The position numbers were made by a program, and so were the translations under genes. Shown here piece by piece: positions 22,910-35,800 of a stretch of 64,000 bases of DNA. Location: contig OY718808.1 of assembly GCA_963070105.1 (NCBI GenBank), positions 2,220,238-2,284,237 on the forward strand, given 5' to 3'. Position 1 is the first letter of the stretch. Each line of letters begins with the position of its first letter. The notes beneath the pieces are model-generated. The model saw nothing but the letters and a program-made list of their open reading frames with translations, had not been told where the DNA came from and did no database searches. The DNA comes from Litomosoides sigmodontis (taxonomy: Eukaryota > Nematoda > Chromadorea > Rhabditida > Onchocercidae).

Positions 22910-25900
22910 ATTTCATTAATAATTTTAATTTTTTAGTGAAAAAAAAAACGAAAATAAGATATCACATTGATAATATCGTATATGCGAACGCAATTAAAGT
23001 TATTCCAATATTCTTTCGTTTTCAAAATTGCATACGCTTTCTATCATTTCTTTTCACATATTAAAATGAAAAATTTACATTATCAACAATCAACAATAAA
23101 GAAAGTTTTTTTTAAAAAAAAAAGATAAACAAACAAATTTCTCATTTCAATTCAATAATTTAACAATTTTATAGTTTGCTTTAGGCTCAAATTAATAATT
23201 AAATCATTCAACAGTAACCGAAACCTTAAATGAACAGTAACTAAACCAATCAATATAACAACAATTACGACCGATAATTACCTATCATTATTAGATGTGG
23301 TGAGTGAAAAATGTACTTAAAAAAAATAGCATTACTTTTCAATAATTTTTTCCGAAAACATAAAAAAAAAATTGGAAAAAAATTTAAATCGTTTAAATTT
23401 CCTTATTTCGTTGTCGTCCCATTTATGTTCGTCCTCCTCATCGTACCATACATATCTACAGCTGTCGTCATGAACTGAAATGTTATTCAACAACCGGTTC
23501 ATGTAGATCTTCTCATATATATATACTCACAGACATACCATGCACACACACACACACACGTACGCCTACACACACGTACACGCCCACACAAACGCACGCA
23601 CATAGACACACATATTTGAAGACTTGAAGAGTTGAGTTTTTGGTGCATCTACCGCTCGGCCGACTGGTTAAGCGATTGCTTTAAGTGATATTATCGATGA
23701 TCACTTACAGTATGATTTTTTTATTTTGTTATGAAACAAAATGAAGGAAGAAAGTAAAGTAATCTAAATTTCATGCGCACTCTTTACAATGAATATATTT
23801 TTCCGTTCGCAATAAAAATTTTTGATCATTTTCAAAAATAAAAAAATAAATAAACATTTTGATTAAATAGCAAATAACATTAATAAAAATAACGAGGAAT
23901 AGAGTACTGTAACACATAACATACGATAGTTTGTACTACTGTAGCAACAAGAAACAAAATATGTCACTAAAAAGTGTCACTTACAAATAAACAATAATAG
24001 AATAACAGTTCAAATATATTTTTGAAAAATTAGATAATAGTGATATTTCAATTTCACCGGTGATTGAAAATTTCTAAATGTTCCACTTTTGGAAATATTG
24101 TTGCTTTAAAAAAAAAAAAATGAGAATAGTATATTTCACAGTCTACGATATCTTTTAAAACCATGAGCAATGAATAATTATCTAATTTAAAAACTATGAC
24201 AAAATTTTTCTGGCAGTAATTTGTTGTTTTTAATTGATATCCCACCCTATCAATTCACTATGGCAAAAAATACAGTCTCTTCATTGATACAGTAATCTTC
24301 GAAGAATAATTTTAGCGCTAAATGATGCTGATTACTTGTTTAAGTAATACAATCACTACTTTGACGATCACTCATATTTCAATTCAATAAAATTCCATTT
24401 CAAAATCAAATGGATATATTTCATTTTAAAATAAAGAAAAGCAAACGATACGGTAAGCAAAACAGTCAGCTAATGAAAGTTGCCTGAAATTTAAAACTAC
24501 TACGAAAAAAAGATTTGAAAATATTGACAATAACGAACGAATGGTTAAGTGGACATTAAAGATTAGAAGTGAAATTTCGAGCCAAATGATGTTCACACCT
24601 CTCACTCAGTAATTCTATGTTCAAGATCTCTCAAGCGTTATTGACAGTTTTCAAATACCGGTTTTAACATCATCAAGATGGTGGCAGTGGATATTTCCCG
24701 ATGGCCATCAAAATATGCCATCGCTCTGACCTTCGGCATGTCGAAATTAGTAAAATGTAAACCGTTGATAGCATTCTACTTGTAAAATGACAATAAAATT
24801 TCGCTTCAAAAAATAATTGTTAGGGTTCTCCTCCTGAAAACTTTTACTTTCAGTCATAAAGAAAGTAATGTAACTAATTAGTACGCAACTTAAATATGCA
24901 AAAGGATTAATTAGAAATCAATTTAAAATTATATTTTCGCGTTGATTACCTCAATTTAAAAGGAAATTTAGCCCGACTTTTAGAATTATTTCGAAACTTT
25001 TCTTCTGCAAAAAGAAGAATTTCGCTAAATAATAAATAATTTCTATATGTAAATGTGGCAAAAATTATCAGTTAAAATAAAATGAATTCAGAAAATTTTT
25101 CAAAATTCATCACAATGAGCAAAATGCGGATGCGTTTGAAAGGAAATTAAAAGAAGAACACGGCGAAACTTACTGAATAGTTTAATTTATAGTGGAAAAG
25201 TTTTAAAGATTTCATTATTATAAATTATTTCATTGAATAATTTATGACGCAACGAAATGAAATATCACAAATATCTTCCCGAGAACTATCAGTCTATTCT
25301 TTTGAGAGAAAACGAACAAAAATTAGCGAGAGTTTTTTTTTTGGAACGGAAGCATATTATTGGAATTGCACACTACGAACATTGAGATATTAGGAGTTTG
25401 AAAAGCTAAGAAATCCTGCACATTAGGAGCTTCAGGGAAATTTTTCTTTATCATAACGTAAAATGAGAAAGAAATCCAGAATTCAAATTATCCAGAAATT
25501 AAATAAGTGAAATTAGAAAAATGATCTCATTCATAACGATCATCTGTGCTGCAACGTTTTTCCGCTTCTCGCACCTTTTCACTCATTTCAGTGTAAGAAA
25601 AATTAAAATAAAATTTAGTACATTTAAGGTTCACTGAAATTCCACCACAAGAGAAGGAGAAATAATTGGAACGAACAAAATATTATTATCTTTTCCACCA
25701 AATTGAATTTTCCTTCTTTCACAACATTCTGATGAAATGTGATTTTGCACCAATCAGATGAGAGAGAGAGAGAGAGAAAAAAGTTATGTTTATTGCAAAA
25801 AATTTTGCAATGAATTCGCCTTGATCAGAAAATGAAATTGAAAATTTTTTTTGGAGCAGGAAAAATCTGCATATTACGCGCAAATGATTTATTTCAGCAA

Positions 25901-28226
25901 ACATTATGTCATTGATAGTGGTAGTAGTAGTAGTAGGAGCAATGACTGTTTTTCATTAGTAATAACTATGTAATCATTAGTAATAACATTTTTCCAAAAT
26001 TTTTCTAATTTTAATTTTTCACAACTAAGTGATAATTATTCATAACTAAGTAATTTATCGCTAGTAACAGCAGTAGTAATGGTAGAGGTGGAGTAGTAAT
26101 CAAATTAAAAATGAAATTTGATTGAAAATTTGGTGGAATTTTCAATCAAATTAGATTTTTTTGGTAGATAATTACCGGCGCCAAAAATTTTCAAACGCAT
26201 TGCAAATATCGATCATCAAAATACTGGTCAAATTACTGTTGACCACGATAATTGCGCAGCGATAAAATGATGGAAAACAATTAATGGAAAAGCTGAAAGA
26301 GTTGATACAAGTTATAATTTTCAATTGCTTATATTAAAATTTGAAATTTCACTGATAATTTTAGCAATAATTACTTAAAAATGTGTAGCAAAAACCGCGG
26401 AAAATATCGTTTTTTAAGAGCTTAGATTTTTTGTACTCTTAGGTTAAATAACCAACTGTAGCTTCATTTTGAGACTACTACACAATAATACAGTATCAGC
26501 ATTTATTGATACAGTATTATTTAGAAGTGTACAATGATACGGTGTTACCATAGCTCAACAACACTAAGCAAATAAATAAGTAAGCAATGAAAAAAAAGAG
26601 ATTTCCTTTCAGTGTAAATAATAAAACGTTAGAAATTTTATGACAATTTTTCACAGTTATTATTGCCATCCATCCATTTGATGCTTTTTTGTAATTTCCA
26701 ATCCTCTTCAAATATATTATTGATATTTCAAAATTTCGCTCAAATTTCATTCCCTATTTGTTCAAGCCATCACTTAAAGAGTTATATGGATTTTGATTTA
26801 AAAAAATTTTCATTTGTTTTATTATTTTCTTTGAAATGTAAAATTTTTAGCAGTGATATCATCTCTTATTACAGGTTAATTAATTATTAGACTCATTTAT
26901 TACTTATCCATAAATGATTAGCACTTCCTTGAACCGATTCAGTTATTGCCTTAATGAGTTTCCTGAAAGGATTAATTTAGTAACTATTGAAATGCCATTT
27001 AGATCCATTTATGAATAATTTAATTTCACTACATTTTTCACTTTTTTGCCCTCAATTCAATTGAGCTGTGGACTATCGGAAGTTGGTAATCGCGTGATGA
27101 TGCTTATTAATAAATGTTATTTTATTATTTATCACACCCTACTGTTTCCCTCTTATCAATTTGTATGATCGAAAAGTACAATATTAGTAAAATAGGTCAG
27201 TTATAATAAAACTAATGAAATATCCCACTGGGTAGCAATCATCCATTTCACATTCCTTCATCAAATTTAGTCGGGAATTTTAATTTAACTAATTTAACTT
27301 GAATAGTTTGAAATAATCAGCATAGCTACAAATGACACCATTCTAAAGTTGTTGGAAATGATCGGATCTGTAAGAATAATATTACATCCATGAAAAGTTA
27401 CTACCAATACAATTAATTATTCATCGATGATAAGTAATAATGTAAAAATAGTATTATCGATTATTTCAAAGAGTTGTTATCTAATGACCTCAAGATTTTT
27501 ACCGATCGCATGATGACATCGTGCAAGCATTAATCAGTAATTGATATCTAAAAAATTATTTTACAAAACTTTAGCAAAATTTTTTCATTAATATAAAAAT
27601 TAGCAAATGGATGTGATGCGAGTAGCAGATAGATTCAAAGGCAATCTATCGATTGATCGATAATTGCAAAAAAAAATATCGATCATTCAATCTGATCACA
27701 CTACGCATCAAGGAAGAGTAGTAGGAGAACGCACGAGTAGTGCTAAAATAGGTATGAGAAAAAGAAAGGTAATATTCAGTAATTATCAGGCATTAAAAAT
27801 ATTTATAGCTCAGAGAACAGTGAGTTTTAAAATTAAAAAATTTAAGGGAAAAAAAAAAGGTGCGGTGCGGGCGTACTTGGCTGATTAAAAAGCAATTGAA
27901 AATGACAAAAAAAAGAAAAGAAAAATGGATGCTGCAATTTCAAAATTTCACAGTGCATTATTATTATTGCTGGACAATATTTGAGAGGACAGAAAGGTAT
28001 GATAGGACGACAAAGGATGGAAAGTGTTGTAGAAGGAAGAGATGCCATCAATAATGGTAAATCGAAATGACGACCTAAATTTAAATCGCTAGTGTCTGAA
28101 AAGCCAGCCATTTCTCCTTTCACATTCTCACTATTCACCTTGAAATTCATATACCATCCTGTCCTATCATGAAATGACATAACGACCAGATAGATAGATT
28201 AGATTTGATAGATAGATAGATTACAT

Positions 28227-28661
<435 letters not shown>

Positions 28662-30931
28662 GTACGGAGCTACGTTATAATAGTGAATTAATTGCGTTAT
28701 GCAATAGAAACTTCCAATTGTAAATAAATTTTATGCGAAGCAGTTGCAAATTTAAGTTAATATTGGAAATTAATTAGAAGTTGTTAAATGAACAATTGTC
28801 TAAACCCGAAAAAACATTCCTTTTTCCACTACTATCACTTCTAAATTATTGGAAAAATTTTCAGTCACATAGTGTATCATTTAAAAATAGCAAAAATTTC
28901 ACTCAATTAAGGAATGATGAGTAATCAGCTAGGAAATTACAACAGTAATTTATAAATTACGCGGAAATTTTTCAAGCATTACAGGATGATACAGGTAGAC
29001 GCAATGATTGCCCGTCTCAATGAGTCATCAATACTATTTTTGAATTTATTTAATGAAATGAAATGTTGACTTTAGATGAATGAGCAATAACAATCAGTTG
29101 ATTTGAAGAGATTTCATTCATTGCTCGTCCGTCCACTTAACAAATGAAAGAAAATGGAAAATATCAGGTGATGAGTCATCACAACTGAGTCAACTTTTTT
29201 ATTTTTGAAATAACAGAATTGGAAATCCAGTTCAATCTAGTTCACTGAAAATTTCATCATAAAAAATTCTTTATGATTCGTAAGTTTTAAATGAAAATGT
29301 GCGCATTCGTCTGACATTGCTGCAAATTTACAAAAAACTTATGAAATGATAAAACAAATAAAATAACGAAAATTTCACATGCAAACTTATCCATCTAATC
29401 ATTTTAACCGTATGCTAAGGAAATAAAAGTGAAAAAAAAATTTTATATCATTCATAAAATTAAGACAACTGCCACAAAATTAGAATTGTTTATTGTGAAC
29501 AGGCAAGCGTCAAATGTAACGTTTCTATTAAATTATAAAATTTATCAAAATCTCCTAAATTGTTCATAAGGAATTCTAACACAATCAATCATAAATACAA
29601 AATCAATAAATGACATATTGTAAACGTAAGATCAATCGATCCACCTTGTCCTACGTTAGGCAGACATATTGCAAAAATTGTCGAATTGCATTGTGTCACC
29701 AATTTATGGTTGTAATTTCAATGCAAAACATCTTTTATGGAAAAATTAAATTATCGATTTGCTCTTCCAATAAGCAATCATTGATATTTTAAGGTGGAAA
29801 AAATTTTTTCAATTATTAAAATTACGCATTAACGGATATTTTCAAAAAATTTTTCTATCACCTAACACTTGATATACAATCATTTCAAGCAATCTTCTGA
29901 AGGATTCGTTTACTCTTTCCTGACTTACAACACGGATAATTTTTGTGTGGGGAAAAAAAGTGAATTTCACCTTCCGCTTTCATCTTTCCGCATTTTTCAG
30001 TTAAGCAAAATATCCTTGTGGTGGTATAACCTTGAAAGGAATGCATTACATTCTTCCTCTCATCTCCGATCGCAGAACAATGGCTTTTTTTTTCCTTTTT
30101 TTCATCTCAGCTATTTGCAAAAATTTACAAATTTACACATACATGAAGATATTCATTGATCGCATCAATCAATTTCAAACAAATACCTAAGAAGTAATTT
30201 GAAATGATGAAATTGAAGTGAGAATCGATTGATAAATTTTAACTGATGTAAGCGTAACACTTCCTAACACACTATTTGGTGTATAATCTCATAAGATTTG
30301 TTTGTTTTTTTCTTAAAAAAAAAAAAACGAAAAATAAAAGAGTGAAGAAGATGAACGAATTTATTTAAAAATAACAATGACATTAGAGAAAATTTTCAGG
30401 AAAGGCAATTTAAATGATGAAACTTGTTTTCAACGATGAAATAAGAAGTTAACGGGTTGTAACTGTTGTCTTTCTCTCTCCCTCTCTCTCTCCCTCTCCC
30501 CCTCTCCCTCGCTCATTCTAACTTTGTGATGAAATTTTCTCACTTACTTTTCCACACACGCACACACACAAAGGCCACAAGTGATCATTTTGATCGGAAC
30601 TGAAATCCTTCCCACCTTTCTAACTAAACCTTCCACCTCTCTCTCTCTCTCTCTCTTCATCCCTCCCCTTCTTACATCACAGAGGGACAGTTTTGAAATA
30701 ATTTGTCGCAGTGGTGAATGTGTATAGCAATTAGGAGGTAATCGATGTGCAACACTGCTGGGTGAAAGTTTCCAAAGGAGTCTGATGCTATCAATGATCC
30801 GGTTGGCAACAATGGAAATGACGCCGGACGTCGACACCATGGTTACGTGAAAAATGTTGAGGAGATAATGCAAAGGCAGGTTAGCTAGGTAGCCCATCTG
30901 TGCATGTGTTTGTATGTGTAGACATGTAAAC

Positions 30932-30934
<3 letters not shown>

Positions 30935-30968
<34 letters not shown>
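30935..30968. repeat. (TG)n microsatellite
   Basis: About 16 TG dinucleotides in intergenic sequence. Confidence 0.95.
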
Positions 30969-30970
<2 letters not shown>

Positions 30971-32799
30971 CGTATAAGACTTGCAACACTTACAGGTGGG
31001 CGCTGATTAATAATCTCAAAATTTAATTTTATATAATTTAATGAATTGGTTGGATGAATAAACCAAGTGTTATTATTATTAATTATTACTAATATCATTT
31101 GTTATCATTACCACTATTATTGTTGTTATCATTATTGTTTATTATTAGCAATTATATTATAACTATTCTTATTACGTTATTACTGCCCGATTATTATTAT
31201 TGTATTACTCTTGTTATTGATTGCTATTAATGTTTTGAAATTAGGCTTTACATTTATATGAAATGTGAAAGTGTGCAACTTTTCAGTGCCTATTAAAAAG
31301 AAAAAAAAATTGTTTTTGGGGAAAAAAAAGGATTATAATAAAGGCTCAAAAACTAATTCATATTAAACAATATTTTTTTTTAAAAAAAAAAGAAAAGTTG
31401 AAAGAAAATAATTGTTCAGAAGTGCAAATGTCGTCCAATTTTCTACCATCAACATTCCCACACATAAATAAATAATTTTTACAATTAATTTTTCAAAGAG
31501 GGAAAAAAAAGAGTGAAAATTTGAAGTATCCAGGTCATCCTAACGTCAACACACATTGATACCAATCCTCCGATCAATAATTGAATTGAAGTGAAGTGAA
31601 GTTGTTGTGGTGCATGACATATGAAATGCATTGAAAATCAAACATCACACATATCACACGGAACTGTTTGCTATCATTAGTCTCGGTGATACAATTCCTG
31701 ATGATTCCACGCATCGTATTGTGCAACTATTGTACGATGATTTTTGAGAAGTTTAAAAAAAAAAAAAAAAAAAGGGAGGAAAACGAACGAACAATGTTGC
31801 CATCGTCTTCCCGCTTCAAACACTTTAAACGTTTGATGAGTTAAACTGTATTCAGCAAAATCGATAATTATAATTATTGGAAGAAAAATTAACATTTGCT
31901 AATAGATTAGTACCCTTTAACTTCACTCTTTCCCAGGAAGGAAAATAATGAAATTAAAAATTTTATTCGATTTTTTTTTTCATTTAACGTTGCTGTTTCA
32001 AAAAAAAATCAGTAATTCAAATTAGAAGTAATATTACGAGAAACGATACTGTAAGATTTTTTTCCAATTGTACTAAAAGATGAAAAAGTGCAGATGTAAA
32101 ATGAATACTGCTTATTTAATATTATGTTTCGTTTTGAATTATTGATTTTTTTAATGAACTGTTTTAGCAGCTTTTACGCTTGCTAATTTTTCGATTTGAC
32201 CTGTAGTACAGGCATAGCTGAAATTTGCATTTTCCTTTTTCGGACTAACATTCACTCATTAATTATACATTAGAGATAAAAGCATCTTTTCCGCTTTCAA
32301 TTAATTTTTAAAAATAAAAAAATTAAAATATGAAGTATGCATCGTCATCACACCTACAAGCAACAATCACTTCACACACATCTTTAGGAACCAATCCTAC
32401 AACACACCACACGCTCCCAACCGACCAATCCATTTCAATCGGCAAATTCCCTTTGATGTAAATCAAAACTTTACGGGCCATCTCCACCCTGTGAAATATT
32501 AGCTATCTGAACTAATATCAAGGTGTGTCTAAGTGCTGCTTGACGTGTCATGTAGATTAGAAGTGGTACGTGAGGAGAGAGGGAGAGGCAAATGTTCAAT
32601 TGCTACGATCATTTTCAACTGTGCTAATCTGCTTAATATATCAGTTGTGATGATTATATTAATTAATTAATTAGTTACATGAGAATGCATTTATCCACCT
32701 GCTATCGGAAATGTGATTCATAAAATTATTGCTAAAACTATTCTGTTAACATCACTGATCTGTCTGATATGGAAGAAGATGAAATAATTGGGGATTAAT

Positions 32800-32811
32800 T
32801 TGATATTGCAG
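32800..32811 (+). other. Probable SL trans-splice acceptor, EDEM2-like gene
   Basis: TTGATATTGCAG ends at 32811, 31 nt before the EDEM2-like start codon. This is the nearest acceptor-like site and would give a short trans-spliced 5' UTR containing one uORF. Confidence 0.55.
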
Positions 32812-32813
32812 AA

Positions 32814-32846
32814 ATGCTTTCATCGTACAAAAGCGACATGCAATGA
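32814..32846 (+). promoter_or_regulatory. Upstream ORF overlapping the EDEM2-like start
   Basis: A 10-codon ORF ([10 protein letters not shown], then TGA) begins two bases after the predicted acceptor. Its stop overlaps the main start in the sequence ATGA (main ATG 32843-32845, uORF TGA 32844-32846). This layout could allow termination-reinitiation or damp translation. It depends on the acceptor at 32811 being real. Confidence 0.5.
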
Positions 32847-35800
32847 GACTGCGCCGTCATTTGCTTCTATCGAGCATGGTGCTGCTGCTGCTCGTCCTGT
32901 ATTTCGACGTTGTTCTAGGCGTCAGTTTTCCACGTAGCCAAATGAACAAATATCGGTTTGATTTATTCCGTCCATATTATTGCTCGATAGCTTCTCCTAC
33001 AAAACTTGTGTTATATAATTTGTCTTAAACTTAGTTTCAGTCATATTTAAAAGTAATTTCATCAATATATATCAGGAAATTCAGATCAGTGTATACGCTT
33101 GGTCAATATTTGATGTTTTGAGTTCTTGAAAAGATTTAGCTGAAGTGTATCTTATGTGAGTTCTGAGGCACCCGTTTATTTAATTACTAGTAATGCCGTT
33201 GTTGCAAGAAAAAAAAAGCTGGTTATGATGGAATATTGCAGTTTGAAATATCTCATTGTTATATGCTTTAAGCAGCATTTCAAACTGCTGTTAGAAATAA
33301 TTAAGTTTTTGGACTTATATGCATCAAGTTCAGATCAATGTATCCGTGTAGTCGATGTTTGAAGTTTTTTGTTCTTCGAAAGATAACTTTGTTTTTGCGA
33401 TTATTTAACATTTCTATCATTTTAAATGTCAATTTGTTCATGTGAAACTTAACTTTTTTAATTCTTTCATTTTGTGATGTGAAGTTCTTATTAATAACTT
33501 TTTTTATAGAGACAAGGTGAAAGCAATGTTTTATCACGCATACAACAGCTATCTTTTTCATGCTTACCCACTAGATGAACTGAAACCACTTTCATGTTCC
33601 GGTATGTTTTTATATTACAGTTGATTTTGATTTATCTTTGTGCTAAAATTCGTCGAAAGTGATGTTTTGTTAGTGATTCTTTTGTCGAAATTTTTGCGGA
33701 AATAAATGGGAAAAACTGCTTCTTTGTTTGTTTGAACTTTCCTGAAATATTTAAAATTTTTCCGAAATTTGGTGTCGCCTCTTGTTGCTACGAAACTTAT
33801 TTTTATTAAGCTACTGCTAACAGGTGTGGATACGTGGGGAAGTTTTAGCTTAACGTTAATCGATTCGTTGGATACGCTACTTATTATGGGTAATGAGACA
33901 GAGTTCACGCGTGCTGTGAAAATTGTTCTGGATGCCGTTAAGGTTCATTTTACTGTTATTTTTTTGTTTCCATATTTTGTGTCTTTGTTATTTTCTTAAT
34001 GTTCAATAGCCAATATTTATTCCAATGGCTGTTGCCATTGAGTATTCCAGTTATGATTTAATGACAACTGAATGAAACAGTTTGCACTTGTTATTTGATA
34101 ATCCATCCAACATTCCCTCATGAATGATGGGTGAGCAATGTGGAAACATGATTAAAATGAGGAGACTTCTAAATATTATGGTCCAAAATATTTAATAAAC
34201 CAATAATGTTTCGAAAATTTAGGATTATTCAAATTTTTTAATTAATCATTTTACTTTCTCCTGTTTAGGTTGATATGAATGTTAATGTTTCGGTGTTTGA
34301 AACCAACATACGAGTGATCGGTGGATTAATAAGCGCTCATATGCTTTCTGGACGAGTGAAAGGCAATTTTTTTACGTGATGACTGAGTTGATTTTTGCAG
34401 TTTTTAGATTTGACATTTTATAAGATTTTTGCAAAGGTACCTTATTATTATTCTTGCTTTATTGAGGAATGGCATTAGAACCGGGATGGCCCTGCTCAGG
34501 ACCTCTGCTACGGTTAGCCGAACGTTTTGTTCAAAAGCTGATACCTGCTTTTAAATCTAGTACTGGAATGCCTTATGGAACAGTTAACTTGAGGTGACTG
34601 TTTATTTTACTGTTCATGAGTGAAGTGGAAGGAAGCGGAAGAAATCGCATAAAAATCTCTCGATTGTTTTCTTTTATAGAAACTGGATTTAAAGTTATTT
34701 GAGTTTGACAGGAAATTTGCTAGATAGAACTATTCCAAAAGTTACATAGTGCAAATTTTTATCAGCATAAACAGTTGAAATAGGTCTATTGCAATGGATT
34801 AGACCAGTTGGAATAGGTTTTGACATCTGTGGAATCTTTCAGACATGGTCTTCATCCGAATGAAACGCCCATAACATGTACTGCCGGTGTTGGCACAATG
34901 TTGTTGGAATTTGGGACATTATCGCGCATTACTGTAAGAAATTTCCCATTGAGTTTGAAAATTTTTAACGATTCATAATTTATATACTTTTTCTACTTGT
35001 TTAAATTTGAGCTGGATTATTTGGACGGATATTAAAATTTCCAAGACATATAACAAAGTAATATACAACCAAATTTCTCCCTTTCACAGAATGTTCAGTT
35101 CAACTTTAATAAGGTCTCAACAAATGTCTTATTTTTGGGTAATCCACACTATGAACAAATAGCTCTGAGAGCTCTGGATGCTCTGTGGAAACTACGTTCA
35201 ACGTTAAATTTGGTTGGAAACCATATTAATGTGCAAAGTGGAGAATGGACTGCAACAGATGCCGGTATTGGTGCTGGTGTAGATTCATACTTTGAGTACC
35301 TTGCGAAAGCTGCTTTATTATTTCAGCTACCTGAACTGATGAAACAATTCAAGAGTAAGTCAGATCAAGTGCTTCAGTTACTTTTACGGGAAAAATGAAT
35401 TATTTTCTACTTTAACTTTTACGTGGTGTACTTGCCAACGCACAGTCACCAGTTTTGCTTTCTGAGGCATTGAGCTATTCATTTTCTAGCAACAGCTAAA
35501 AAAACTTTGCCGAAGACCATCAAGTTAATTTTATACGTGTATTGTATATATAACTTTAGATAGCTTTATTACTGTTATTTCTTAAAGTGATAAATTGTTT
35601 CAGCCTATGTGAAAGCGATCAATAAATATATTCGAAAAGACGATTGGTTTGTATGGATTTCAATGATTAATGGGCAATTATCAATGCCTATATTTCAATC
35701 GCTAGAATCATTTTGGCCTGGTCTATTGGTTAGTCATTCCATTCTTAACTTCTTGACAGGAGATCAAGGAGTAGTTTATCATTGTATCTTATTAGGCATT

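Noticed and set aside
23651..23685. tRNA-Ser/Leu-like D-arm (GGCCGACTGGTTAAGCGATT)
   Set aside because: Resembles an A-box region, but no anticodon stem, B box or acceptor stem follows; at most a fragment.
30544..31098. 184-codon minus frame
   Set aside because: Low-complexity runs (His-Thr from a TG repeat, Arg-Glu from a CT run) joined by unremarkable sequence; no domain, no splice partners.
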